From assembly GCA_003222275.1 (NCBI GenBank), contig QHVJ01000108.1, positions 1 to 49,927 on the forward strand: a stretch of 49,927 bases of DNA, given 5' to 3'. Origin of the DNA: Acidobacteriota bacterium (GTDB taxonomy: Bacteria > Acidobacteriota > Vicinamibacteria > Fen-336). The notes beneath the pieces were generated by a model that saw only the letters and a list, made by a program, of their open reading frames with translations, was not told the DNA's origin and searched no databases. Positions 10,002-18,184 of this stretch are shown one piece after another. The translations under genes and the position numbers were made by a program. Numbering within the stretch: position 1 is the stretch's first letter; every line of letters begins with the position of its first letter.

Positions 10002-10687
10002 TCGCCGACCGCGTGGCCGCCGTCCGGGACCGCATCGCCCGGGCGGCGGCGCGAGTCGGCCGGACGGCGGGCGAGGTGACCCTCGTGGCCGTGAGCAAGA
10101 CGCATCCGCCGGAGGCCGTGCGCGAGGCGTTCGCCGCCGGCGTCCGTGACGTCGGCGAGAACCGGGTCCAGGAGGCGGAGGGCAAGGTCGCCGCCCTGGC
10201 CGACCTCGCTCCGCAGGGGCTGCGCTGGCACCTGGTGGGCCATCTCCAGTCCAACAAGGCGAAGAAGGCGGCCGTGCTCTTCGACTGGGTGCACTCGCTC
10301 GACGGAGCGGCGATCGGCCGGCGCCTGGCCGAAGCGGCCGTGGCCGCGGGCCGGGAGCTGCGCGCCCTCGTGCAGGTGGAGGTCGGGGCCGAGCAGACCA
10401 AGTTCGGCCTGGACGAGTCGCAGCTTTTTCCCGCGCTCGAGTCCCTCCGAGGGGTGGGCGCGGTCAAGCTTCTGGGGCTCATGGCCCTGCCGCCCTACGA
10501 GGAGGACGCCGAACGGACCCGCCCCTACTTTCGCCGCCTGCGAGCCCTTCGCGATCGGGCGAGGCAGGAGGGACTGATCGAAGGCGCCGAACTTTCCATG
10601 GGGATGAGCCATGATCTCGAGGTGGCGGTGGAGGAGGGCGCGACGCTGGTGAGGGTCGGCACGGCCATCTTCGGGGAACGGATTTAG
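9998..10687 (+). CDS. yggS: PLP homeostasis protein, YggS/PROSC family
   Basis: The 229-residue protein is a YggS/PLPBP family member, a single alanine-racemase-like TIM barrel that binds pyridoxal phosphate and helps balance B6 vitamers and amino-acid pools. The PLP lysine lies in VAVSKTHPPEAV (near residue 30). Other family phrases are VGENRVQEA, WHLVGHLQSNKAK and LSMGMSHDLEVAV. GTG 9998 overlaps the preceding stop as GTGA, indicating coupling. The yggS-yggT-divIVA order that follows is a common bacterial cell-division neighbourhood. Confidence 0.95.
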   Translation: MIADRVAAVRDRIARAAARVGRTAGEVTLVAVSKTHPPEAVREAFAAGVRDVGENRVQEAEGKVAALADLAPQGLRWHLVGHLQSNKAKKAAVLFDWVHSLDGAAIGRRLAEAAVAAGRELRALVQVEVGAEQTKFGLDESQLFPALESLRGVGAVKLLGLMALPPYEEDAERTRPYFRRLRALRDRARQEGLIEGAELSMGMSHDLEVAVEEGATLVRVGTAIFGERI

Positions 10688-10696
10688 GAGGCAACC

Positions 10697-11128
10697 GTGT
10701 TCGTCTTCGGAAACATCCTGATCGGGATCGCTCAGGTCCTGGGCTCGTTGCTGTGGCTCTACATGTGGCTGCTCATCGGCCGGGCCATCATCTCGTGGGT
10801 GAACGCCGACCCGCGCAACCCGATCGTCCGCTTCCTCATCACGGTCACCGATCCTCCCCAGCGGGTGATCCGCCGGATGCTGCCCAGCAGCCTCCGCTAC
10901 TTCCCGCTCGACATCGCGTTCCTGGTGCTCTTCGGGCTCGTGATCTTCGCCCGCTTCGCGGTCGTGCAGACGCTGGACGACCTCGGCCAGCGCTTGCGCC
11001 ATCCGGCGTATGACGTCCCCCCCGCCGCCCTGGAGGCGCCTCCCCCGGATTTCCCGACCCCGGCCGCTCCCTCGCCCACCCCGGCCTCGAGCGCCGCCCC
11101 CAGCGCCGGCCCGACGCGAAACCCTTGA
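10697..11128 (+). CDS. YggT family membrane protein
   Basis: This 143-residue protein has two hydrophobic regions flanking the conserved YggT stretch NPIVRFLITVTDPPQRVIRRMLP, and ends in a Pro/Ala-rich cytoplasmic-looking tail. YggT proteins are found beside ftsZ, sepF or divIVA genes and are thought to take part in envelope or division-site organisation; the precise role is not established. Start GTG 10697 has an AGGAGG site overlapping the yggS stop. Confidence 0.9.
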   Translation: MFVFGNILIGIAQVLGSLLWLYMWLLIGRAIISWVNADPRNPIVRFLITVTDPPQRVIRRMLPSSLRYFPLDIAFLVLFGLVIFARFAVVQTLDDLGQRLRHPAYDVPPAALEAPPPDFPTPAAPSPTPASSAAPSAGPTRNP

Positions 11129-11180
11129 GCCGGCGCCGCGATCGTGCGACCCTAGTCGCCAGCCAGGGGAGACCGATGGA

Positions 11181-11678
11181 ATGAAAATCTCGCCGATGGA
11201 CCTCCAGCGGCAGACCTTCGCCCAGCGGCTGCGCGGGTTCGACCCCGCCGAGGTGCGCACCTACCTCAACATCGTGGCCGAGGAAGTGGCGGCGCTGCAG
11301 CGCGAGCGTGACGGCCTGGAGCAGGAGGTGCAATCGCTCCGCGCGCTGGTCGACGAGCACCGCCAGCGCGAGACGATCCTCAAGAACACCCTCCTCACCG
11401 CGCAACGCCTTTCCGAGGAGATCAAGGAAGCGGCCCGCAAGCAGTCGGAGAGCGTCGTCAAGGAGGCGGAGATACAGGCCGACCGCCTGCTCGAGCTGGC
11501 CCAGAGCCGGGCCCAGGAGGTGGAGCACGGCATCCTCGACCTGAGGGCCCATCGCAGCTCGCTCCGCACCGACGTGCGCGCCCTCATCACCCGCCTCACC
11601 CACATCCTCGACTTGCAGGAAGAGGCCGAGGTCGAGGACAACCTCCGCTTCCTGAAGCGGCGCGAAGAGGGTCGGTAG
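11181..11678 (+). CDS. DivIVA domain coiled-coil protein
   Basis: The 165-residue protein starts MKISPMDLQRQTFAQRLRGF, the membrane-binding DivIVA N-terminal motif. It continues as a long coiled coil rich in Glu, Arg, Gln and Leu up to about residue 130. DivIVA/GpsB-type proteins gather at curved membrane and recruit division or growth factors. The upstream frame is open, but the DivIVA motif fixes the start at ATG 11181, with AGGGGA about 10 nt upstream. It follows yggT and probably belongs to the same transcript. Confidence 0.9.
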   Translation: MKISPMDLQRQTFAQRLRGFDPAEVRTYLNIVAEEVAALQRERDGLEQEVQSLRALVDEHRQRETILKNTLLTAQRLSEEIKEAARKQSESVVKEAEIQADRLLELAQSRAQEVEHGILDLRAHRSSLRTDVRALITRLTHILDLQEEAEVEDNLRFLKRREEGR

Positions 11679-11703
11679 CCGCGCCGTCCGCCGCGTCCCG
11701 CCG

Positions 11704-12975
11704 ATGACGCCGGCCGACCTCGTCGTGCGGAACATCGGCTGCCTCGCGACGCTGGCGGGGCCCGCTCCACGCACGGGCGCGGGCTTGCGCGACCTCGCCC
11801 TCGTCGAGGCCGTCGCCGTGGCCTCTCAACGCGGGCGCATCGTTTACGCGGGTCCGGAGGCCGGCCTTCCCGCGGCCGTGGCTCTCGAGCCGGGGGCGAC
11901 GGTGCTCGATGCCGAAGGCGCAGCCGTCGTTCCCGGCTTCGTCGATGCCCACACGCACCTCGCCTTCGCGGGAGACCGCGACGAGGAGATCCGCCGCCGG
12001 CTGGCCGGGGCCAGCTACCGCGAGATCGCGGCCGCCGGAGGCGGCATCGTCCGCAGCGTCGAGGCGACACGAAAGGCGTCGCGCGAGGAGCTGGCGGCGG
12101 CGATCCGCTCCCGCCTCGACGAGATGCTGCTGCAGGGCACCACCACCGCCGAGGTGAAGAGCGGCTACGGGCTCGAGCTCGAGGCCGAAATGCGGTCACT
12201 CGAGGCGATCGGTGACGCCGCCGCCGCGCACGCCGTCACGGTCGTCCCCACCTTCCTCGGCGCGCACGAGGTCCCGCTCGAGCACCGGGACGACCGGGAG
12301 CGTTACGTGCGCCTGCTCGTGGACGAGATGATCCCGGAGGTCGCCCGCCGCCGCCTGGCCGCCTTCTGCGACGTCTTCTGCGAGGAGGGTGTCTTCAGCG
12401 TGGCCGAGACGCGCCGGGTGCTGCTCGCGGCCCGCGCGCGCGGCCTCGGCCTCCGTGTCCACGCCGACGAGCTGACCCGTACCGGCGGCGCGGAGCTGGC
12501 CGCCGAGCTCGGCGCGCGCTCGGCCGACCACCTCGTCCACGTCTCCGAGGCGGGCATGCGCGCGCTCGCCGAGGCCCCGTGCGCGGCGACGCTGCTGCCC
12601 GCCGCCTCGTTCTACCTTCGGCTTCCGCGCTTCGCGCCCGCGCGGGCGCTGGTCGAAGCGGGGGCACCCGTCGCCCTCGGCACCGACGCGAACCCGGGCG
12701 GAGGGCTGTCCCCTTCGATGCCGTTCGCGATGACGGTGGCCTGCTTCTCCATGGGCCTGTCGTTCGAGGAGGCGCTCGCCGCCGCCACCGTCAACGCCGC
12801 CTGGTCGCTCGGCGTCCACCACGAGCGCGGGAGCGTGGAGGTGGGCAAGCGGGCCGACCTCGTCGTGCTGCGCTCGCCGCGCCTGCTCGACCTCTTGCGC
12901 GTGGGCGTTCCCGCCATCCGGGCGGTGGTGAAGGATGGGCGCGTCGCCGTTCGCGATGGCAGAATGCTCGCGTGA
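11704..12975 (+). CDS. hutI: imidazolonepropionase
   Basis: The 423-residue metal-dependent amidohydrolase matches HutI, which opens the imidazolone ring in histidine degradation to give N-formimidoylglutamate. Metal-binding VDAHTHLAFAGDRDEE, the central HADELTRTGGAELA and the late LGTDANPGG are present in family order. No other hut genes are visible. It overlaps the ABC ATPase start by GTGA, an unusual pairing for hutI. ATG 11704 has no obvious ribosome-binding site. Confidence 0.95.
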   Translation: MTPADLVVRNIGCLATLAGPAPRTGAGLRDLALVEAVAVASQRGRIVYAGPEAGLPAAVALEPGATVLDAEGAAVVPGFVDAHTHLAFAGDRDEEIRRRLAGASYREIAAAGGGIVRSVEATRKASREELAAAIRSRLDEMLLQGTTTAEVKSGYGLELEAEMRSLEAIGDAAAAHAVTVVPTFLGAHEVPLEHRDDRERYVRLLVDEMIPEVARRRLAAFCDVFCEEGVFSVAETRRVLLAARARGLGLRVHADELTRTGGAELAAELGARSADHLVHVSEAGMRALAEAPCAATLLPAASFYLRLPRFAPARALVEAGAPVALGTDANPGGGLSPSMPFAMTVACFSMGLSFEEALAAATVNAAWSLGVHHERGSVEVGKRADLVVLRSPRLLDLLRVGVPAIRAVVKDGRVAVRDGRMLA

Positions 12976-13949
12976 GCGCGATCCTCGCCGTCGAAGACCT
13001 CGTCAAGACGTATCGCGGGACACGCAAGACGCCGGCGGTGGAAGCGGTGAGGGGCGTCTCGTTCGAGGTGGCGCCGGGCGAGTTCTTCGGCCTGCTCGGC
13101 CCGAACGGCGCCGGCAAGAGCACAACACTCGGCTGCATCACCACCCTCGTCCGCCCCACGGCGGGCCGGGTGACCGTGGACGGAATCGACGTCATGCGGC
13201 GCCCGACCGAGGCCAAGCGCCGGATCGCGGTCGTGCCGCAGACGCGCAACCTCGACCGCGACCTGACCGTGCGCGAGGTGCTGACGTTCCACGCCGCGTA
13301 CTTCGGCCTGCGGAAGGCGGAGCGCGAGTCGCGTGCGGACCGGCTCCTCGCGGAGATGCAGCTCACGGAGAAGGCGGGCGTGAAACCGCTCACGCTCTCG
13401 GGAGGCCTGCAGCAGCGGCTCCTCATCGCGCGCGCCCTCATGCACGATCCGAAGGTGCTGCTGCTCGACGAGCCCACGATCGGCCTCGACCCGCAGGCCC
13501 GGCGCCTCCTGTGGGAGACGTTGAGCCGCCTGCACGACGGCGGGCTGACCCTCATCATGACGACTCATTACATGGAGGAGGCCGACCGGCTCTGCCAGCG
13601 GCTGGCCATCATCGACCACGGCCGCATCCTGCAGCTCGACAGGCCGGCCGCGCTCAAGAAGGCGCTGCCGGGGGGTCGCATCCTCGACCTCTGGGTGCGG
13701 AGCCCGGAGCCGATCGCGCCGCGGCTGGAGGCGCTGCCCGGCGTGCTGCGGGTGGAAAAGGTGACGGGTACCGGCCAGGAGGACGGCTTCGAGCGCCTGC
13801 GGCTGTTCGTCGACCCGAAGGACGGCCTGCTCGACCGCGCGCTGCAGGCGGTGCAGGGCGCAGGCGGGGATCTGCAGCACGTGAGCCTGACCCAGCCGAG
13901 CCTCGAGGACGTCTACATCCATCTCACCGGCAAGGAGCTGCGCGAATGA
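12972..13949 (+). CDS. ABC transporter ATP-binding protein (ABC-2/DRA type)
   Basis: This 325-residue ATPase has Walker A GPNGAGKST, a degenerate signature LSGGLQQRL, Walker B VLLLDEPTIGLD and the H-loop MTTHYMEEADRL. A C-terminal extension of about 90 residues is typical of drug- or polysaccharide-exporter ATPases (NodI/DrrA-like). It pairs with the following permease through an ATGA overlap. GTG 12972 overlaps the hutI stop; the family sequence begins AILAVEDLVKTY. The substrate cannot be read from the sequence. Confidence 0.95.
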   Translation: MSAILAVEDLVKTYRGTRKTPAVEAVRGVSFEVAPGEFFGLLGPNGAGKSTTLGCITTLVRPTAGRVTVDGIDVMRRPTEAKRRIAVVPQTRNLDRDLTVREVLTFHAAYFGLRKAERESRADRLLAEMQLTEKAGVKPLTLSGGLQQRLLIARALMHDPKVLLLDEPTIGLDPQARRLLWETLSRLHDGGLTLIMTTHYMEEADRLCQRLAIIDHGRILQLDRPAALKKALPGGRILDLWVRSPEPIAPRLEALPGVLRVEKVTGTGQEDGFERLRLFVDPKDGLLDRALQAVQGAGGDLQHVSLTQPSLEDVYIHLTGKELRE

Positions 13950-14713
13950 CCGCCTTCCTGGCTCTCCTCCACCGCGACTTGCGGGTGGCCTCGCGCAACG
14001 CCCTCCCGCTGCTCATGGGCACCCTCACCCAGCCGATCCTGGTGGTGCTGGTCTTCGGCAACATCCTGCCCCGGCTGCATCTGGTGGCCGACGAGTTCCG
14101 CACCGTCATGGTGCCCGGCCTGATGTCGATCACGATGATGATGGCCGGCGTCCAGGGCGTCCTCATGCCCCTGACGATCGACCTCTCCGGAAGCCGCGAG
14201 GTGGACGAGCGGCTGCTCGCCCCCATCAGCGTCCTCGGGGTGGCGATCGAGAAGGTCGTGGCGGGCGCGATCCACGCCGCGGTCGCCGGCCTCACCGCCC
14301 TGCCGGCGATGATGCTCCTGATGCACCGCGTCACGGGCGTCGAGGTGCATCCTCGCTGGGCGGTGCTCCTGCCCCTGGTGGCGCTGTGCGGCCTGCTCTC
14401 GGCCGCCTTCGGCCTGACCATCGGCAGCCAGGTGCAGCCGCGGTTCAGCGGTCTGCTCTTCGCCGTGATCCTGGGGCCGATGATGCTCTTCGGTTGCGCG
14501 TACTACCCGTGGACCGGGCTCGCCGTCATCGGACCCCTGCAGTACATCTTCCTGCTCAACCCGCTCGTGTTCATGAGCGAGTCGATGCGCATGGCGGTGA
14601 CGCCGGACGTCAGCCACATGCCTCTGCCGCTGCTGATCGTCGGCACCGTGGGCTTCGCCGCGCTGTTCACGCTGCTCGGAGCCCGATCGTTCGAGAAGCG
14701 GACGATTCTCTGA
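13946..14713 (+). CDS. ABC-2 type transporter permease
   Basis: The 255-residue protein has six predicted membrane helices and the ABC-2 layout. A cytosolic start MTAFLALLHRDLRVASRN is followed by helices and the conserved region GSREVDERLLAPISVLGVAIEKV. It should form the membrane channel of an exporter with the ATPase encoded just before. The ATG sits inside the ATPase stop (ATGA). NodJ/DrrB-like proteins are the closest type; the substrate is unknown. Confidence 0.93.
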   Translation: MTAFLALLHRDLRVASRNALPLLMGTLTQPILVVLVFGNILPRLHLVADEFRTVMVPGLMSITMMMAGVQGVLMPLTIDLSGSREVDERLLAPISVLGVAIEKVVAGAIHAAVAGLTALPAMMLLMHRVTGVEVHPRWAVLLPLVALCGLLSAAFGLTIGSQVQPRFSGLLFAVILGPMMLFGCAYYPWTGLAVIGPLQYIFLLNPLVFMSESMRMAVTPDVSHMPLPLLIVGTVGFAALFTLLGARSFEKRTIL

Positions 14714-14749
14714 CACCAGCGAGAAGGTTGGCCGCCAGGTCGCTATTGC

Positions 14750-14775
14750 GGTTGTCCGGGCCCCCGCGCACAACC
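14750..14775 (+). terminator. possible weak terminator after the ABC permease
   Basis: A 6-bp stem (ggttgt / acaacc) with a GC-rich 14-nt loop is followed by ccccctttt. It lies 36 bp after the permease stop and before the promoter region of the ACT gene. The stem is weak, so confidence is low. Confidence 0.3.
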
Positions 14776-14819
14776 CCCTTTTCCGGGCGTATGCTCGACG
14801 GCAAACGAGGAGGTGGGCC

Positions 14820-15233
14820 GTGGCGGAGAAAGTGCGCTCGGTCGAGTACTACTACGCGACCATCCCCGACGAACCGGGAACCGGGTCCAAGGTTCTCGCT
14901 CAGCTGCAGCAGGCGGGCGTGAACCTGCTCGCATGTCTGGCCTTCCCGAGCGAGAAGGGGAAAACGCAGATCGACGTCGTGCCCGAGAACGCCGTTGCCC
15001 TCAAGGAAGCCGCCGGCAAGGCGGGCGTCAAGCTGACCGGTCCCCGCAAGGCTTTCCTGGTCCAGGGCGACGACCGTGTGGGCGCGGTCGCGGATGTCAT
15101 GCGGAAGCTCGGCGAGGCCAGGATCAACATCACGGCGGCCGCCGCGGCGGCGGCCGGGAGCGGACGCTACGGGATGGTCCTCTGGGTCGCGCAGGGCGAT
15201 CACGCGAAGGCGGCCAAGGCATTGGGGGCATAG
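14820..15233 (+). CDS. ACT-domain protein
   Basis: The 137-residue protein contains two tandem ACT-like units. The first (about 10-60) reads YYYATIPDEPGTGSKVLAQLQQAGVNL. The second (about 75-135) reads VQGDDRVGAVADVMRKLGEARINI. ACT domains bind amino acids or related ligands and regulate enzymes. No catalytic domain is attached, so this is a stand-alone sensor of unknown partner. GTG 14820 has a strong CGAGGAGG site. A TATGCT element (14790-14795) may be its -10. Confidence 0.8.
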   Translation: MAEKVRSVEYYYATIPDEPGTGSKVLAQLQQAGVNLLACLAFPSEKGKTQIDVVPENAVALKEAAGKAGVKLTGPRKAFLVQGDDRVGAVADVMRKLGEARINITAAAAAAAGSGRYGMVLWVAQGDHAKAAKALGA

Positions 15234-15255
15234 CCGACCGGACCTCAGCCGCGAG

Positions 15256-15951
15256 CTAAGAAGGCCGGCCGGAGGTGACCGCCTCCACCACCGCGGTCAG
15301 CGTGGGGAAGCGCGGGCAGTCGCGATCGGCGTTGAGGCCGGCGGCGTCGATGAGCCATGCGTGCAGGCCGGCCGCGCGCGCGCCCACGACGTCGATGTGG
15401 AAGAAGTCGCCGACGTGGAGCGTCGAGCCCGCCCGCGCCCCGCACCTCTCGAGCGCGAGAGTGAAGATCGCCGGGTCCGGCTTCTCGACGCCGAGCTCGA
15501 AAGAGTCCATGACGAGGTCCACGGCGGAGAGCAGGCCGAGCCGCTCCAGCTTCGTGTGCAGCGTGCCGTTGGAATTGGAGACGACGACCAGGCGCGGCCC
15601 GAGGCGGCGCAGCTCCGCCAGCGCGGGCGGCACCTCCGCCGGGACGCTCTCCCAGAGGTTGTGGCGCCGGTGGTACTCGTGAAGCTCGACGAGCGCCTCG
15701 TCGGTGGCCTCCGACAGGGCGATGCCGGCGTGATGGAGCACGAGGTTGAAGTATTCCCAGCCGCGGCTCTGATCGGTAGTGGTCCGGATGCGCTCCGCCG
15801 TGTCCAGATCGCGCTTGGCGCGCGGCTCCGCCGCCGCGAGCCTGGCCGGCTCGACGACGACGCCTCGGTGGGCGAGGGCCTCGCTCACCCGGGCCCAGTT
15901 CGGGTTGACGAGGACCCCGCCCGCGTCGAGGAAAACCGCGTCCAGGGGCAT
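15256..15951 (-). CDS. HAD-superfamily hydrolase
   Basis: The 231-residue protein shows all four HAD motifs: [10 protein letters not shown] (nucleophile Asp near residue 9); [14 protein letters not shown], the lysine in [25 protein letters not shown] helical cap lies between motifs I and II, as in subfamily IA phosphatases. The substrate is not predictable. It is convergent with the ACT gene, 22 bp apart. ATG 15951 places motif I at the very start, as usual. Confidence 0.88.
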   Translation of the reverse strand: MPLDAVFLDAGGVLVNPNWARVSEALAHRGVVVEPARLAAAEPRAKRDLDTAERIRTTTDQSRGWEYFNLVLHHAGIALSEATDEALVELHEYHRRHNLWESVPAEVPPALAELRRLGPRLVVVSNSNGTLHTKLERLGLLSAVDLVMDSFELGVEKPDPAIFTLALERCGARAGSTLHVGDFFHIDVVGARAAGLHAWLIDAAGLNADRDCPRFPTLTAVVEAVTSGRPS

Positions 15952-16036
15952 ACGTCGCGGCCGAGCCTTCTACGCTCACGAGGGGCCGGGCGCTTCCACG
16001 GCGACCCGGCCCCTGTATACGAGCCCTGTAGACGAG

Positions 16037-16336
16037 CTAGTCGTTCAGCTTCCGCCGGACCTTGCCCGCGACCCGTTCGGCCTCGCCCTCGCCGGCGAGA
16101 TCGGGGTTGCCGGCGGCCTCACCGATCCCTCTCTTCACGCTGCCCTTGGCCTCCAGGGCCGCGCCCTTGACCGCCTCGATGGGCCGGGCGACCGCTTGCC
16201 GCACCTTGCCGACGTTCTTCTCGAGGTTGCCTTCGACCTCCAGGCGCGGGTTGCCGACCGCCCGGCCGGTGGTTTCCTTGATCTTGCCCTTCGCCTGCTG
16301 GCCAGCGCCCTTCATCTGCTCCTTCAAAGCACCCAT
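16037..16336 (-). CDS. CsbD-like stress protein (two repeats)
   Basis: This 99-residue, highly charged Lys/Gly/Glu-rich protein has two CsbD-like units, [21 protein letters not shown] and [21 protein letters not shown], where family members usually have one. CsbD proteins accumulate under stress in many bacteria, but their molecular function is unknown. ATG 16336 has AGGAGG 5 nt upstream. A possible sigma-54-type promoter lies at 16361-16375. Confidence 0.85.
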   Translation of the reverse strand: MGALKEQMKGAGQQAKGKIKETTGRAVGNPRLEVEGNLEKNVGKVRQAVARPIEAVKGAALEAKGSVKRGIGEAAGNPDLAGEGEAERVAGKVRRKLND

Positions 16337-16360
16337 GAGTACCTCCTCTCTTCGATCAAA

Positions 16361-16375
16361 GCACAGGATGTGCCA
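16361..16375 (-). promoter_or_regulatory. possible sigma-54 (-24/-12) promoter of csbD
   Basis: On the minus strand the sequence TGGCACATCCTGTGC has GG and GC exactly ten bases apart, close to the sigma-54 consensus. The GC element lies 24 bp before the csbD ATG. The same bases also form a gcaca/tgtgc inverted repeat. One site alone is weak evidence. Confidence 0.3.
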
Positions 16376-16471
16376 GAGAAGTGCGATGCGAGTCGAAGAC
16401 ATGGCGGGCACCGAGTCGAGCGGCACCGGGCCGGCCGCGAGCCGCCGATCCAGGGCAAGAGGCTCCGGCGG

Positions 16472-16486
16472 CCGTGGCATACTGCG
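16472..16486 (+). promoter_or_regulatory. 15-bp motif with CATACT -10 box before mccB
   Basis: The 15 bases ccgtggcatactgcg occur here and again at 19518-19532, before the crotonase gene of the same pathway. The CATACT within it ends 12 nt before the mccB ATG and may be an extended -10 promoter element. Confidence 0.45.
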
Positions 16487-16495
16487 GCGGACGCC

Positions 16496-18103
16496 ATGCC
16501 CGTCATCGAGAGCCAGGTCGATACCGCCGGGGCCGAGTTCCGGGCCAACCTCGCGCACATGGACGGGCTCGAGGCGGAGCTGAAGGCCCATCTCGCCATC
16601 GCCCACGCCGGCGGCGGTGAAGAGGCGCAACGGCGGCAGCGCGAGCAGGGCAAGCTGCCGGTGCGCGATCGCGTGGAGCGCCTGCTCGACCGCGGCACCC
16701 CCTTCCTGGAGATCGGGGCTCTCGCCGCCGACGGCATGTACGACGCGGCCGCGCCTTCGGCGGGCCTCGTCACCGGCATCGGGCGCGTCAGCGGCCGCGA
16801 GGTGATGGTGGTCGCCAACGATCCCAGCGTGAAGGGCGGGACCTACTTCCCCCTCACCGTGAAGAAGCACCTGCGGGCCCAGGAGATCGCGGGGGAGAAC
16901 CGGCTGCCGTGCGTCTACCTCGTCGACTCCGGCGGGGCCTTCCTGCCCCTGCAGGCCGAGGTCTTTCCGGACCGCGAGCACTTCGGCCGCATCTTCTACA
17001 ACGAGGCGCGCCTGAGCGCGGCCGGGATCGCGCAGATCAGCGTCGTCCTCGGCTCGTGCACCGCGGGTGGCGCCTACGTCCCCGCGATGAGCGACGAGAC
17101 CGCGATCGTCAAGGGCCGGGGGACGATCTTCCTCGGCGGGCCGCCCCTCGTGAAGGCCGCCACCGGCGAGGAGGTGACGGCGGAGGAGCTCGGCGGCGCC
17201 GACGTTCACACGCGGACGAGCGGCGTGGCCGACCATCTGGCCACCGACGACGAGCACGCGCTCGGCATCGCCCGCGACATCGTGTCCCGCCTCACCGCGC
17301 GCAAGGAGCCGCCGTGGACGGTGCGCGCGAGCGAGGAGCCCGCCTGCGATCCGAACGAGCTGGGGGGGATCATCCCCGCGAACCGGCGCCAGGCGTACGA
17401 CGTCCACGAGGTGATCGCGCGGATCGTGGACGGCAGCCGCTTCAGCGAGTTCAAGGCCCTCTACGGCCCGACCCTCGTGACCGGCTTCGCCGACCTCATG
17501 GGCTATCCCGTGGGGATCCTGGCCAACAACGGCGTGCTCTTCTCCGAGAGCGCGCTGAAGGCCACGCATTTCATCGAGATGTGCTGCCTGCGGAAGGTGC
17601 CGCTGGTGTTCCTGCAGAACATCACCGGCTTCATCGTGGGCAAGGAGTACGAGCAGCGCGGCATCGCGAAGGATGGGGCCAAGATGGTGCACGCGGTGGC
17701 CAACGCGCAGGTGCCGAAGTTCACCGTCGTCATCGGGGGCAGCTTCGGGGCCGGGAACTACGGGATGTGCGGGCGCGCCTTCCAGCCGCGCCAGCTCTGG
17801 ATGTGGCCGAACGCGCGGATCTCGGTGATGGGGGGCGAGCAGGCGGCGTCGGTGCTGGCCCAGGTCAAGCAGGAGCAGCTCGAGCGGCAGGGCAAGAGCA
17901 TGAGCGCGGCCGAGATCGACGCCTTCAAGGCGCCGACCCTCGCCAAGTACGAGGAGGAAGGCAGCCCGTACTACTCGAGCGCGCGTCTGTGGGACGACGG
18001 CGTGATCGCTCCCCGTGACACCCGCACCGTCCTGGCCCTGGGGATCTCCGCCGCGCTCAACGGCCCCATCCCGGAGACGCGCTTCGGCATCTTTAGGATG
18101 TGA
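16496..18103 (+). CDS. liuB: methylcrotonyl-CoA carboxylase, carboxyltransferase (beta) subunit
   Basis: The 535-residue protein has the two crotonase-like halves of acyl-CoA carboxyltransferases. It matches the length of methylcrotonyl-CoA carboxylase beta and carries [54 protein letters not shown] and the C-terminal [19 protein letters not shown]. It should transfer CO2 from biotin to 3-methylcrotonyl-CoA in leucine degradation. The partner biotin carboxylase, BCCP and HMG-CoA lyase lie downstream. Open frame continues upstream, but ATG 16496 matches the family start. Its stop codon is the first base triplet of a dispersed repeat copy. Confidence 0.93.
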   Translation: MPVIESQVDTAGAEFRANLAHMDGLEAELKAHLAIAHAGGGEEAQRRQREQGKLPVRDRVERLLDRGTPFLEIGALAADGMYDAAAPSAGLVTGIGRVSGREVMVVANDPSVKGGTYFPLTVKKHLRAQEIAGENRLPCVYLVDSGGAFLPLQAEVFPDREHFGRIFYNEARLSAAGIAQISVVLGSCTAGGAYVPAMSDETAIVKGRGTIFLGGPPLVKAATGEEVTAEELGGADVHTRTSGVADHLATDDEHALGIARDIVSRLTARKEPPWTVRASEEPACDPNELGGIIPANRRQAYDVHEVIARIVDGSRFSEFKALYGPTLVTGFADLMGYPVGILANNGVLFSESALKATHFIEMCCLRKVPLVFLQNITGFIVGKEYEQRGIAKDGAKMVHAVANAQVPKFTVVIGGSFGAGNYGMCGRAFQPRQLWMWPNARISVMGGEQAASVLAQVKQEQLERQGKSMSAAEIDAFKAPTLAKYEEEGSPYYSSARLWDDGVIAPRDTRTVLALGISAALNGPIPETRFGIFRM

Positions 18104-18172
18104 GCTGGGGGGCGCTCGCGGCGCGCCCCCCCGACCCCCGCGGCTCCGCGGGAGTGAATCCCGCTCCGCCGC
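18101..18172. repeat. inverted copy of the dispersed hairpin element
   Basis: Read on the plus strand, this is a diverged copy of the reverse complement of 7119-7195. Hairpin A has a 9-bp stem (18107-18115 / 18123-18131), and hairpin B (18148-18164) is identical to that at 7127-7143. In hairpin A one T-A pair of the 7-kb copies is replaced by a C-G pair, which keeps the stem. The copy starts with the TGA stop of liuB and fills the gap before the MFS gene. Confidence 0.85.
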
Positions 18173-18184
18173 TTTGCGTTACCT

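Noticed and set aside
18101-18172. Rho-independent terminator after liuB
   Set aside because: The hairpins are strong, but no T-run follows on either strand, and the sequence is a member of the dispersed repeat family.
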